A DNA stretch of 64,000 nt from Bidens hawaiensis (GCA_021521415.1 JAIQDT010001732.1:372001-436000), one strand, 5' to 3'; positions 1-11,915 are shown, counted from the stretch's first letter. A program made the numbers and translations. The notes: generated by a model from the letters alone, not told the origin.

Positions 1-1649
1 CCAAGTACTTTGAGAAAAATTTATAATCAGTTTATAGAAAGATCTTAAAAAAATATGAGATTTGGTGGCCCGAAACACAACTAATGTGTTTTAAGCGAGT
101 GAACTTGGTTTGGTTCGGTTTGTATGGTTTGGTTGGTTCAAGACTTAGTATATGACCAATTTTGGGTCCAACATTACTATATAATAATAACAAATACAAA
201 CCATAAATAATAGAACTTAAACATTTGAATCTTATATACAACTTGTTTTAAAATAATGAAATAAATAGTTAAATGAGAGTTCGGTTTCAGTTCGGTCCAT
301 GACTCGTTATGTGACTGAGGTTGGTTGCCACATACCCAAAACTGTAGAACTAATATAAACTCTTAAAACTCATATATTAAACACAAACAGAAAGCTTAAA
401 TGAATTAAAACGTTAAAATGGACTAAAATAGCCTTTTCATGCATATTTGCCTTAAAAAGCATAAACACCTAATCCAACCGTTGTTGAAGAAGGGAGAGTA
501 AAGAAAAAAGAATTTATAATATAAACAAACTAAAAATACAAGATTTAATTACCAAAACCGGATTCAAATTTAAGATTAGCTTCTGTTTGACTTCAGAAAG
601 TCAAACTATCAAGAACATGGGAAAAAAGCTTATAACTCATATTTGGGAGAGTGTTTGAGGGTTGATCAGCGGAAAATGGGAGAGAATGAGTTGGTATTTA
701 TAAGGAAAGGGTTAGGGTGTTGCCACCAAATTTTACCAATAAGATTTCATGCATTTAAGATGGTTGGTTGGGGTTAGATGAAAGTTATAACATAAAAACG
801 AACTTTGAAACTGTGTAGATAGGTGGTTGCCACCTGCGACCACCATGCCCTTCATGGCCGCACTGCCCCAGAAGGGTGGGTTTGTCTCTAACTTTGGTTA
901 TTTGGCGGGTTAGGTCCCTGAAGTTCGTTTTAATTCGTTTTTAATAATAAAAGGGTGTTTTAAGGTACCGTAAATGGTGTTTTTTTATCCAACAATTGTA
1001 TAACATAAATGAAACATAAAATCCAATAGTTTATTAATAATGAAGGATCCGAAGGAAAAAATGGGTTAGGTTTTCAATACAAATACAAATACGAATTGAA
1101 CCAAAAATGACAAATGTCACTGTTTTGGTTTTGGTTTTTTTCATCATTAAGCTTATATACAAGTTGTCCTAAAATTTGTATAAAAAATATGGTTTTGTTT
1201 CATAGTTTAAACACATTTTTGTAATCCTTTTTTTAGGAATTCCTCCGTCCATGCTTGCTATTAAACTTGTTTTATATTTTAGGTATTTGAACTAATCACA
1301 CTCTTTAAATAGTTGTTTTAACAAACTTTGATTGAGAGTGTAAGAAGCATGCTTGCAGATGCTTATTTGCTTGTGAGCAAATGAAGAAGTCAATAAAGAT
1401 AAAGTTTAGTAAAAAACTAATAGTTTAAATCTAGTACAGGCAAAAGTTAGTTATTTTAAATTAATAGTCGGTTAAGGTTGTTATCTTTTGTTAAAAGTCA
1501 ATAATTATATACTTGTGATATAAAACATATATAAAAATATGTGCTAATATTACGTCCAGTTCAGTTTTATAGGCCAGTTTCGGTAAAAATCATAAACCAA
1601 ATTATTCGCTAGGGTTTTTTGGAACCTACCAACCAAAAATTTAATTAAA
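1..1649. other. Intergenic, no gene seen
   Basis: AT-rich sequence with no convincing coding region. Around 95-140 and 270-300 there are GGTTTGGTTCGG-type runs, common in degraded plant DNA transposons. A short GC-richer patch lies at about 830-885. No complete element ends could be paired. Confidence 0.6.
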
Positions 1650-1775
1650 AAAAAAAACAGACCATGAGACCAAACTGACGACAGGCCGATTTGGACGGTT
1701 TCACAGTTTTCAACTAAATTGTGTACACCCCTATGTGTGGTGAATCGAAACTAGGTAGTAAATGGTTTGGGTTGG
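1650..1775. repeat. Dispersed repeat, copy 1 (partner at 2635-2770)
   Basis: A block running from an A-rich tract through a GACCAAACTGACGACA-like segment to a GTACACCCCT-like segment and a GTGGTGAATC stretch recurs about 985 bp downstream with scattered substitutions. The ACACCCCTA end resembles the ends of the hAT-like elements elsewhere in this window, so it may be a fragment of such an element. Confidence 0.6.
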
Positions 1776-2004
1776 ACGTCGACCCGGACTCCTTACCAGG
1801 TCAAACGGCGGACCGACTAGAGAGGGCGAACGGGTGTTTGACCCGGATGATGTCATAAACAATTTAAATATGTACTTACACATATATATAATTCATATAC
1901 ATATAAAAAATAATAATAACCAACAATAATAACAAACTTTAATGTATATTTATGTTTTATACATTGTTTTTTAAATATATACGATTTATGTTGGATCAAT
2001 GAGA

Positions 2005-2115
2005 CATCAATGAAGTTTGATTGGTTGGCTCGTTTAATAATTTTTAAAGCTTCTATCACAAAAATGACCCAAGTTCGAATCTCGGAATGCAGATTTCATT
2101 TTGGATTTAATATAA
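2005..2115 (+). mobile_element. tRNA-derived SINE-like fragment
   Basis: A GATTGGTTGGCTCG stretch is followed about 50 bp later by AAGTTCGAATCTC, a good match to a pol III B box (GGTTCGANTCC). Layout and sequence resemble the clearer SINE-like copies near 9.2 and 21.9 kb. No tail or target duplication was defined, so it may be partial. Confidence 0.45.
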
Positions 2116-2634
2116 AAATGGGTTTAACCGGTTTACCTGCCGGGTCAACCGGATCGGGTCGATCGCCACCAGCAAAACCCGGTCGGATTTTTAGAAACAG
2201 CCCGAATACACTGACCTGACCCGGTTTTGGGACTTGGTCCCGGTCGGACCAGTTCGACCGGCCGTGCCGGGTTTCAAAACATCGGATTGTAAAAATCGGA
2301 TTCTAAGGTCCTTGGACATCAACCTTGTCGCCTTTTCCCAACTCGGCCACCATTATTCGCCAAGGTCTGAGTCGGTCAAAAGTTGGAGTACTCGGGATTA
2401 CTCGACCTCCAAGGTCAACTCGGCAAAAAAAATTTTATTTTTTTTGTTTTTTTATTTTTTGGTAAAAAATTAAAAATAACAACAAAACATGAATTTTCTT
2501 AATTAGGTTTTTTTTTTCAAATGATTTATGCTTATTTTGACGTGAATTATGCTTATTTTAACATATATATAATTTCCAATAATAGTTTATGTTATATTTA
2601 TCATGTCTAAGTACAAGCCAAAAATATTACAAAA
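2116..2634. other. GC-richer intergenic patch, no gene
   Basis: CCGG- and CGGGTC-rich sequence (2120-2280), then an ACTCGG-rich stretch (2330-2420) and a T-rich tract. The short open frames here follow low-complexity repeats and show no protein motif. Confidence 0.5.
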
Positions 2635-2770
2635 AAAAAAAAAAAAAAACAAACCATGAAACCAAACTGACGACACGCTGGTTTGGACGGTTTCACAGTT
2701 TTCAACCGAATTATGTACACCCCTTAGTGTGGTGAATCAAAACGTGTTATTAAAGGGTTTGGATCGTTTT
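2635..2770. repeat. Dispersed repeat, copy 2 (partner at 1650-1775)
   Basis: Second copy of the block described at 1650-1775, starting with an A-rich tract and continuing through the GACGACA and GTACACCCCTTAGTGTGG segments. Confidence 0.6.
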
Positions 2771-3159
2771 GACCAATTTAAACAAAAAGATAGATTTATT
2801 AAACACATCAAATGGGTTGATCGATCTTAAGTACAAGATTGATATACTAACTATACTAAAGTGGGTCCGGGTCTTTTTAAACCCATTCAAATGACCCGGG
2901 GCACTTTAATAGACTTAAAATATCCAACTTTTAAATTAAATGAGTCAAACAAATCCAAACTCACGTTAAATGACTTAATCTATGTAACTTCTAGTTTAAA
3001 TGGGTCAAAAGGACCTGAACTCATTTTAATTTAATTACCAAATAGTGTCAATATTGTTTCAACACGATAGTTAACTATTTAACTACAATAGTAGGCGGTC
3101 AAAACTAAGTAAAAAATTTAACATATGTTTACTTTTGTATGTAGGAAAGGATTCAAAAT

Positions 3160-3907
3160 ATGACCGGAAAATGCAACTCGACAAAACATATGTATGTCGC
3201 CGCTAAAGGTCTCTGCTGCTGCTCAAACCGTCGCCTCTAATGTTCAAACTATGGATGCCGTTGCCGGAGTTTGTGCCGGAAAATTTTTTACATATAGATT
3301 ACCAGATTTTCTTATGAATAGAATCATAATTAACTAACTTGAACAAGAGTTTGAACCAACACACTATTAAATTAGCACTAAATCGGTCAAAACTTTACAT
3401 AACTTTTACAAACAAATCGGTCTAATAACTAAACATAATTTGTACAATATATATGAGAGAGAAACTAGCGTTGCCGGAAAAATGCAGGTGCGCCGGAGAT
3501 GATGTTTATGTCGAGTTGCAGCTAAGCCAGAGCTAAAGTGGTCTTCGAGTAACTGATGCGCCGCTGTGTTGGCTGGTTGCAGGTGATGCCAAGCTGTTGT
3601 ATGGTTGCGGCCGGTTACAGCTAGAAGAAGTTGGCGAGGAGATTAATTTGGAGGTGGGTTTTGGTGGGTGTGATTGTTTGTGAAGAAGTGTATTAATGTG
3701 GAGGAGATGGTAGTGTGTCTGTTTGGAAAGATTATGGCAATTAGATCTTGTGCTTATCAATGGTCAGGAGATTAGAAGATCTATAACCCGGATCAAGAGT
3801 TTTAGCGGCGACACCTGGCACTAGCGATGACGGTGTTGGTCGTCGTCGCTAATTCCGGGCGTCGTCGGTATTGACGTCACCGCTAAAACTTGAATTTCTT
3901 GTAGTGT
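3160..3907. mobile_element. CACTA-type transposon remnant, right end
   Basis: TTTCTTGTAGTG at 3896-3907 is the reverse complement of the classic CACTACAAGAAA terminus of plant CACTA (En/Spm-like) elements. Just inside it are inverted subterminal motifs: TTTTAGCGGCGAC near 3800 and GTCACCGCTAAAA near 3875. A similar GTCGCCGCTAAA lies near 3195. No matching left terminus was found, so the left limit is arbitrary and the element is probably truncated. No transposase is present. Confidence 0.55.
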
Positions 3908-4072
3908 ACTCCATTGATCTCGTGTAATGTTAGAATGCCTCAGTTGTTGTTCTTTTACGTTACTTGGTATGATAATTAAAAAAATACTTATGTAATTAGC
4001 TATTACTCTAGATGGCGGTTTTGTTTCACATAAGCTATGCGGATGACATGTCAGTCAGAAAAGTCACCATAA
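3908..4072. repeat. Left part of a repeat split by the Harbinger-like insertion
   Basis: Contains a CTCGTGTAATGTTAGAATGC stretch and a segment ending GTCACCATAA. Both recur at 11600-11915. The segment resumes at 4868 after the 795-bp insertion at 4073-4867. Confidence 0.55.
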
Positions 4073-4867
4073 GAGCATCTGCAGCGGGCAACATTCCCCG
4101 ATGTTGTGGGGCTGAAGTCTGAATGTACAGTTCGTGAAAGCAAACGACTGACAAACTTGCTGGGTGGGCCATAACCATCTTCCTTTCGTCCCAAATCATC
4201 ATACTCGAAATTAAAATACCATCGCCGAATATATTCGTTCCCTCAAATTCCATTTCTTTGAAATCACTGATTCAACAAGATCCGTGTTTTCACCCAAATA
4301 TCAAGTTTTGTATTTAACCCAGAAATTCGTTATCAATATAAGAATAAGAAAGAAGTTGAAACACTTACTTGATTTCCTCTAAACGAATCATAAACGACAG
4401 TCTTCGATCAGATTGTAAATCAACTTTTGGTTGGAACGATAATCGCTAAAATAGTTGCAGGCACCGCTTTACAAAACCAAGGAGAAGATAAAGGGAATTA
4501 GATTTATAATAAATATAAATATTATTTTAGTTTTTGGAAGAAATAAACTAATAATAAAAAAATCATTTTATATGTTTTTAAGTCGTTAATTCTTCACAAA
4601 TTTCTTATCTATTAATTTTTTAAATTATATTATATTATTTTAAATGTATTTAATTTTAAAATATCAACGTATAAAAGTATTTATTTTTTAAAGAAAAAAG
4701 CACTAATATATTGTAAAAGTAATTAAGTTATATATAAATTAATTATAAAGGTAGGTGATGATGTGGTTGTTTGTGAAGGTTTGTTGTTGTGGAAGAAAGT
4801 TGAGGTGCTTAAGAAAAGTTTAGAATATGATGTGACGGTTTGCGAATGTTTGTTGTTGTGAATGCTG
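4073..4867. mobile_element. Harbinger-like nonautonomous DNA transposon
   Basis: The block is flanked by TAA on both sides (4070-4072 and 4868-4870). Its ends begin GAGCATCTGC and, inverted, CAGCATTCAC, a short imperfect terminal inverted repeat. The related repeat at 11.6 kb has GTCACCATAACGTTA where this locus has GTCACCATAA, then 795 bp, then TAACGTTA. That defines the insertion and its 3-bp TAA target duplication, as expected for PIF/Harbinger. No transposase is visible, so it must depend on an enzyme from elsewhere. Confidence 0.7.
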
Positions 4868-5060
4868 TAACGTTATAGTTTTAAAGAGTCTATGTCAACA
4901 ACATATCATTGTTAAAAGGTGACCTAAGCCGCCAACTAGGTGTCGTTTATATGTATTAATGAAGTGTTGTTTGTTGTTAAAAAATTAATATTAATGGCAC
5001 GTGCAGTACAATGATCTCTAGTCTCTTACTAGTCATTACAATGGTGTAATCTCTTTGATG
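4868..5060. repeat. Right part of the split repeat
   Basis: Continues the repeat interrupted at 4072: TAACGTTA, a GTCAACAACATATCATTG stretch, then a GCCGCCAACTAGGTGTCG stretch. All correspond to 11650-11740 with substitutions. Confidence 0.55.
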
Positions 5061-5474
5061 TTTCAAATATAGGAAAAAAAAAATTTCCTCCGAATTGTGT
5101 ACATGAGGGTCACACAAATGGGTTAACGACCAGACTTAACAAAGTTAATAAATTCGGGTTTAATTGCAAGTGAAATAAAACCATAGGGAAGAAATTACAA
5201 ATTTGAAACTACTGGACTACAACTGCAGATTTTGACAAACCAGAAGGACAAAAACCGCACTTCACTGAAATAAGTATTATAATAAAGAAATAGTGAAAAG
5301 ACATGTCTACCCCTGACTTAACGATAAAATTTAACAGGGTTAGTGATTTGGATGTAATTGGCAAAAACTGGGAAACGTGGAGGGTCCATACGCAAAAAAT
5401 AAATATTTTAGACTAATTTCGCATTATTTGTCAAACCATAAGAACGAAAATAGCACTTTACTCTATTATTTATG
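5061..5474. other. Intergenic, no feature seen
   Basis: Unannotated AT-rich sequence. No open frame, repeat or element end could be supported. Confidence 0.5.
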
Positions 5475-6205
5475 AATATTTTTTTTTAAATTGTGTCTTA
5501 AGAGGTACAATTCGCCTAACCCTTCGATATACATTAAACATAGGGGTGGCAAATTGGTCGAAACAGGTTATGGGTCAGAACGGGTTAGGGTCGAAACGGG
5601 TCAAGGTCGGAACGCGTCAATTAAAAAAAAGGGTTTTTATGGTTCGGGTCGGAACGGGTCAGGGTCAAAACGTTCGGGTCATAACAGGTCCGGGTCAAAT
5701 GGGTCAAGGTCGGAACGGGTTAAAACGGGTTTCGGGTCATTTTTTTAACAAGGACAACGGAGGAAATGTTTTAGTATTTTTTTTACTTTTTCTGTTTTTT
5801 ATTTATATTTTGATTTCTGATTTTTTTCATTATTATTTTTGAATATTTTTTTATTGTGTCTTAAGAGATACAACTCGCCTAACCCGTCGATATACATTAA
5901 ACATAGGGGTGACAAAATGGTTTGGGTTAGGTTGAAACGGGTTATGGGTCGGAATGGGTTAGGGTCTAAACGGGTCAATTAAAAAAAGGGTTGTTATGCT
6001 TCGGGTCGGAACAGGTCAGCGTCAAAAGGTTCGGGTCATAACGGGTCCGGTCAAAATGGGTCAAGGTTGGAACGGGTCAAAAGGGGGATTCGGTTCGTTT
6101 TTTTTTTCTTTGAACAAGAACAACGGAGGAAATATTTTAGTTTTTTTTTACTTTTTCTGTTTTTTATTTATATTTTGATTTATGATTTTTTTTATTATTA
6201 TTTTT
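5475..6205. repeat. Two-copy tandem duplication, period about 363 bp
   Basis: Two direct copies (about 5475-5837 and 5838-6205) share, in order, a GTGTCTTAAGAG stretch, a CGATATACATTAAACATAGG stretch, a dense array of GGGTCGGAACGGGTC-like words, an ACAACGGAGGAAAT stretch and a T-rich tail. The apparent open frames are translations of the GGGTC array. The ATAGGGGTG start resembles hAT-like element ends. Confidence 0.75.
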
Positions 6206-6426
6206 GAAAATTTTTTAAGGATTTTTAATTTTAATTAAAAACACCTTAGAAAAAAAATTCAAAAAAACTAATAAAAAAACCATAAGTTAAAAACAAAAAA
6301 ACTAAAACGTTTTCTCCCATGTCAACGTTCAGCAAAAAAAAACTAAGAAATGAGCCTAAACCGAAACCCAACTCGTCGAGTGCGAACACTCGTGTTGGCT
6401 TGTTTCAGCAAATTTTCAGATCGTTT

Positions 6427-6640
6427 CAACATTAACAACTCATTTTAACAACAAACAACATGTTAAACAGCTCGTTTCAACGAGTTTTCAGTTCGTTTCA
6501 GCACTTAACAGCTCGTTTTTACAGCAAACAACATGTTAACCAGCTCGTTTTAGTGATTTTTCAGTCCGTTTCAACACTTAACAGCTCGTTTCAGCACTTA
6601 ACAGATCGTTTCAACGTGTTTTGACCAGTTTTGCAGCAAT
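6427..6640. repeat. Tandem repeat, unit about 72 bp, 2-3 copies
   Basis: Units starting near 6427, 6499 and 6572 repeat CAGCACTTAACAGCTCGTTT-like and ACAAACAACATGTTAA-like words. The third unit is incomplete. The AGCTCGTTT word occurs many times between 6400 and 6680. Confidence 0.65.
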
Positions 6641-7839
6641 TTAGCAATAAAAAAATCAGTAATTCAGCTCGTTTTTTCCCGTTTCAAAAGGTTACATAAC
6701 CAATACTTCAAAAAGTTTTGTGTTTTCAATCCAGAAAACAAGCATAAGCAAACGTTTAGTGTTTTCAAATCCAATATGTTAGTATATCCGTGTTTTCAAT
6801 CCAAAAACCTCTGTCGCGTGTAATAAAGTTTTCTCGAAACCAAATGAATGCATTTGACTCGCTAACTATTACCTAGTACAAGTGTTTTAAGTTATGAGAG
6901 TATGTTCAATAACACATGACTCTAAGACCCACGTATGAACTCACACACAAGCACAAACTTGACTCGACGAATCGTTGGTGATAATAAGTAATGTCAACAG
7001 TATCAAAATTCCTAACATGTATCCACACATCAAATCATGGCAAAGCAACCAAATATTCATCATACTACTTAACTTATGATCATTTAGTTCACGAGACAGA
7101 TTTTGACATGTACAAACTGATTTTATTCACAAAGAAAAGATTAAGGATAAATTCTACAACATTTACTGCCATAGGATATATGAATTAGGTTTCTCAAACA
7201 ATATTTATTATACTTTTCTCATGCATAGAAAATTCAAAATAATTCAACAATTACAGATAGGTACTAACAGTTCAGTAGATTACGCGACAAAAACTAGTTT
7301 AATAGTTCTATCAACTCATTAAACCAAATTGTGTAAGACCAGTTGAATTATTTTTTAAACTCATAATACTAAGTTCCTGAAGTGGAACCAACCCGTTTGG
7401 GTATGTCATTAGGGAGTTATGGTGTTCGAAAAATGGTCAAGAATATAACTCCCCGAATTAGCTTTGACATATGTTTTTGTAAAATCATAAAAGGTATTCA
7501 ACACTCATCTTAGAATTTAAAAAATTACCTTTCTGGAAACTAGACTCAGAATACTATATCCAAAAATCAAGAATCAATAAATAATCATTGTTTAACATCG
7601 AGTTACAAACGAATCAATAAACGAGAACGAATCTGTCAGCCAACTGTTATCAACAAAACTCAAACCCTAACATGTTTATGACATCTCTAGAGTTCTAATT
7701 AATCATGTTAAAACCCCCCGTTAGATTTGATATCAGGCTGGTTGATGAATTTTGGAGCAAGAAGAAAATTATGAAGAAGAGTAATGAGCTTCAATCGATG
7801 TTTATGGATTAGGTTTGTAATTGGGAGGAGATGAAGGTG
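6641..7839. other. Intergenic, no gene seen
   Basis: AT-rich with scattered short open frames of no recognisable similarity. A purine-rich stretch at 7740-7840 adjoins the hairpin pair at 7840-7990 and may belong to the same element. Confidence 0.5.
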
Positions 7840-7990
7840 ATGGTCACATGAAGCATAAAGTGTGACCATTAACTAATAATAGTCATATTTGTTGTTTTGC
7901 TGTCACTATTAGCTTTTAGCCACATATCAAATATTATAAGTGACTATCAAATAATGCGGTATGGTCACATAAACACGTAAGCGTGACCAT
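7840..7990. repeat. Pair of similar hairpins, ATGGTCAC arms
   Basis: Two 30-nt blocks, 7840-7869 and 7961-7990, each have ATGGTCAC and its reverse complement GTGACCAT around a 14-nt loop. Spacing is 121 bp. Such repeated inverted words are typical of subterminal regions of CACTA-like elements, but no element end was identified. Confidence 0.5.
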
Positions 7991-9213
7991 AGCTCAGAAA
8001 ACACTAAGTAAAATACACGTGTCAATATCTAAATTATTCATTCATATATCAAATTTCAAAACACAAACATTGTCTCAAAAATACTGTTACAAATAAATAT
8101 TCATATCATAAATAACTTAAATTAAATGTATTCTTCATTCATCATGGCAATCTAAGGTATCAACTAAGTTTCAATACTTGATTCATCCAATAAAGCTACA
8201 TGCGTCATGCGTGAAAATATATATATATGTCAACATATAGTTGAGCAAGTAAACCACAATTTTGTGTATATATAATATTTAAAAAGACAATTCCATGCGA
8301 TAATTGTAAATCACTACAACTAGTATAACAATAAGTAAAAGTTGTCTTTTCACCTGAATCATATTGATAACGAGTTATTTTGACGGCGTATGATCATACT
8401 ATTGAAGATGAGGATGGGAATGAGATACCAACCACCACAAAAAAAAGTAAACACATAGTCACATTCACACGTATCAACTAATCGAGCAATCTCAATAAAC
8501 GCATATATTGGAATCGTAGTGAAAATCTATAATAAGTTTGATTGTGAACGCATAACGCCCCCAAAAATGTAAAACGGTAAAAGGGGGATGTGAATTTACT
8601 TACCTTTAATGAGTAGATTTGTGAGGATGAGACGACGATAAAGATTAAGTTAAATGTGATCGAGCTCCCTGGGATGTGTCGAATAAAGGCCCTATTTGTT
8701 AACGATAATATAATAAAAAAGTTATAAACATATATTGGATTGAAATTACAAGGCTTATGACGGATCTTGGGTTTCGATAAGGTTATTAATATGTAATTAG
8801 TCTTATGTTCATACGGTTGTGTGATTATTAACGTTATTATTATTATTATTATTACTACTACTACTACTACTATTGCTATTATTATTATTATTATTATTAT
8901 TTAATTACCATAATTATTGATTTGTATTTAAGTTTGAATAGTAGAATAACAATACATATTAGCAGAAATTTAAACGAAATATTTGAAAATCTAATAATAT
9001 AATTTGGTTTGTTAACGAGACTCGTAAAAAGAATATACATATATATCTTATTTATGTATGAGTATAAAGTAAATAGTTATATATGCACACACATCATTAT
9101 GAAAAGAAAAGTGTTGTTTCGGGGTTCAGTTCATCAAAACAATGTTTATTCGTTGTTGTATATATAAAAACATAAAATAAAATTAATTAAAAGGATTTAA
9201 CAAAAATAAATAA
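7991..9213. other. Intergenic, with trinucleotide microsatellite
   Basis: No gene was seen. A compound (ATT)n/(ACT)n/(ATT)n microsatellite occupies about 8830-8903. TCACTACAAC near 8311 was considered as a CACTA-type end but is only a weak match. Confidence 0.6.
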
Positions 9214-9300
9214 CAAAAACCGGGCCAGGGGGCTCGAACTCGCTTGGACTGGTTCCAGAGTTTTAACAGCACACGCACCAGCCATTGGGAATGGCTGGTG
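9214..9300 (-). mobile_element. tRNA-derived SINE-like element with 5' hairpin
   Basis: On the minus strand the sequence runs from a hairpin (CACCAGCCATT arms, 3-nt loop, 9276-9300) to GAGTTCGAGCCCCC, a good B box, near 9228-9241. The layout matches the plus-strand copy at 21846-21975, which also has a GGCTGGTGC stretch 5' of a GGGTTCAAGTGCC B box. A SINE head is the best explanation. It is not a complete tRNA. Confidence 0.55.
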
Positions 9301-10365
9301 TGTTTATTTGTTAGAAATATCAGTTGCTTATATATAAGCAGTTAATCACAAAACCCAATTTCATCCATAAACCCTAGAATTTGAAATGTCCAATTCGTTC
9401 ATAGATTGATTAAAATAAGTTGGGGTTATCCTTAATTGGCTAAAGGCGATCATGAAGCATGCTTTAATTACCTATTATGGTGAAGAATTGACGGGGAACG
9501 AAGAACAAGAGGCGCGGCTCTGTTTTGATCTTAAACGAGTATTGACGGCTTTGTTTACTGCAATTAGCTTAGGGGTTTAGGTCGCAATGTGTTTATACAG
9601 TGTTTTAGAAACCATATAGGCCGCGGTTTGTTTTACTCACGATTACAAATCAATTAGTTGTCTTAGCTAACCAATTACCATGTATAGGTTGTCGGTAGAC
9701 GCGTTTTAGGTTGTCAACGATTTGATTCTATCAATTTGCCCGAAAATTGAGGAACAAGCAAATGGGGGGGTCTTATGGCCATCGGTGGTGAGAGGGAGAG
9801 AGAGGAGGAAAATATTTTTTTGTTTATTTTGCTAGTTGGTCCTTGATCTTCGAGGTTGGATGCAAAAGTGAATTAAAGTTGGTTAAGGGTTGTTTTTGTA
9901 CATGTCTTATAGTTATAATCAATTATAAAAAGAGAACAAATAAAAATATTAAACAAATACCGAACTTTATTGATAAAATACCCGAATCCGGGTCAGGTAA
10001 TGATTACAAATACAAAAAGAAACGGAAACCCGAAATGTTACACCAGAAGTGGTGAGGAGAGGCAGTGGAGACAAATGATATGTGAAAAGGAGACTCGTTC
10101 AGAAAAAGAAAATAAAAATAGCTAGAACAAAGAGACGTAGCACCGGACAAAGACACATGACAAACCAACTTGACGAAGTCATATACTTGATGAATACGTA
10201 CAAGTCACTCTGCATAGGTGCAACCTTTATAAGCCCTCCCGAAATTGTAGTTAAATAAAATATAAATTTACCTACATTTTCTCTTGATTTAATTAAATAC
10301 CGCATAAAAACACTTTAATTTATTTAAATGTTGTCTACGAATTAAAAAAATGTAAGGAAAAAACC
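9301..10365. other. Intergenic, one small unassigned ORF
   Basis: A 42-codon frame opens at 9452 and stops at 9580 on the plus strand in sequence of less biased composition than its surroundings. It has no recognised motif and could be a remnant of a coding exon or chance. The frame at 9843-10055 looks like chance. Confidence 0.35.
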
Positions 10366-10385
10366 GGGGGGGGGGGGGGGGGGGG
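10366..10385 (+). repeat. Run of 20 consecutive G
   Basis: An uninterrupted G20 homopolymer in AT-rich surroundings. It could form G-quadruplexes, and its true length is uncertain because such runs are often miscounted in assemblies. Confidence 0.9.
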
Positions 10386-11580
10386 TAGGAGAGACAAGGA
10401 TTACGCAAGAAAGATATTAAAATATGAAATTATTGTAAGATTGTTATTAGTCATCATTAAACTACCCTATTGTTTTCTCGATCATACATTATTTAACTAC
10501 CATATAGCAACAACCTTTATAGCAATGATATAATGTGACCTATCGTGTACATAGACGAGACATGTATGGTGATAACATGTTGTTGCTAGTTTTATATATA
10601 TATATACACACACGAGAAAAAGCGAAACATAACCACATCAGTTATGAAATTTAAGGCTCCTTAAAGTTGTCGCCATAGGATAGGCCAAACGATGTCATTT
10701 TGTTTATTTATGCTACTCCATAATATAACTAATTAAGAAAATATTTATGTAATTAGCATGTGACGATGACAATCGTTAGGCTATCGTCAAATTAATGGCT
10801 TCGTTCTGGTTACCAATCAATGAGGAATAAAAGAAAAGGAGAGAAATTAGCATATGTCAACGACGTGTTATGAGGTAGCTACCACGCCGATTTTGGGCAC
10901 GTGCGGCTGAACAAGGCCCATTAACCGGTAGGGGCTCATATTTAGCCTCACAGACAAACCCAGATAAAAATTATACTTTTGAGTTGACCCAAATGTGAAA
11001 TTCTTGAAGGAGAAGGTTTTAAAACGACTTTATTATTTTTGTTTTACCCTTTTAAAACCCTGATCAAACCTTTCATACTATTTTGTTGTTTCAGTTTTTT
11101 TTTTTTAATAAATTACATGTATTGTTTAAGTTATTAATTGTGAACTATATTTTCTAAAAAAAATATATATTTTGCTATAATGAAAGATTTTTAATCTAAC
11201 GATATCAAAATCTTATAAATTCTATATACGGTTAGTAGTATAAATTTGTGTTTTATAAATTGAATAATAAAGATAATTAATTTTGTGAACGTCTCTTATG
11301 TTATCTCCTAAATTTTATAAATCCTAATATCACACACACATACATACATACATACATACATATGAGTTTATAGTAGGCTTATTTATTTTTTTTACTCGCA
11401 TTGGGGTCTATAAAGGTTTACGCATTCTCAGAGACGGCCCAGATATTTTCGAATTCCCGCCTAATTAAACTATGCTGACTATCATCATACTCAGTAAATC
11501 TCACCAATAGCAAAGCCATTGTAAGGTCTTAGGGGGGTAAGATGTAGACAATCTTACCTCTACCCCATAGGAATAGAGAG
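10386..11580. other. Intergenic with DNA-transposon-like repeats and a microsatellite
   Basis: About 10500-10900 carries words shared with the 3.9-5.0 kb and 11.6 kb repeats (a TTATGTAATTAGC stretch and a GTCAACGACGTGTTATGAGG stretch), so a related MITE-like family is likely. A (CA)n/(CATA)n microsatellite lies at 11331-11362. No gene was seen. Confidence 0.5.
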
Positions 11581-11915
11581 GTTGCTTTCGGTCAGTCCCC
11601 CGGCTCAAATAAGCTATGCTGACTGTGTTGTTAGAAAAAGTCACCATAACGTTAAAATTTTTTAAAAGTCTACGCCAACGACATCTCATCGCTGAAAGGT
11701 GATCTACGCCACTGAGTAGGCGTTGTCCGTGTATATACTTTGTCGTTTTAGTGTCAATCTCTCTTATTTTAAGGAGAATCTCGTGTAGTATTAGAATGCC
11801 CCAGTCGTTGTTCTTTTATTAAGAAAGTCTTGTTAGTTCATTTTTGGATTGACGTTTTCATTATAATTGGTGTATGTAATCTCGTGTAGTGTTAGAGTGT
11901 CCCAATTTAATGTTC
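11581..11915. repeat. Repeat with the unoccupied Harbinger-like target site
   Basis: Related to 3908-4072 plus 4868-5060. The GTCACCATAACGTT stretch at 11640-11653 is the unoccupied equivalent of the insertion site at 4070. The GTGTTAGAATGC-type block lies downstream here (11781 and 11878) but upstream in the other copy, so one copy is rearranged or the copies are permuted. Confidence 0.6.

Noticed and set aside
4035..4253. 72-codon minus-strand frame with reasonable composition
   Set aside because: It starts inside the Harbinger-like insertion and runs across its boundary, so it cannot be an old gene. Gene capture by the element was considered but has no support.
5546..5842. Overlapping open frames rich in Gly, Arg and Val
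   Set aside because: They translate the GGGTC word array of a tandem duplication, with several frames open at once.
8311..8330. CACTA-type terminus
   Set aside because: Only the first eight bases match the usual CACTACAA, and no partner terminus or subterminal repeats were found beside it.
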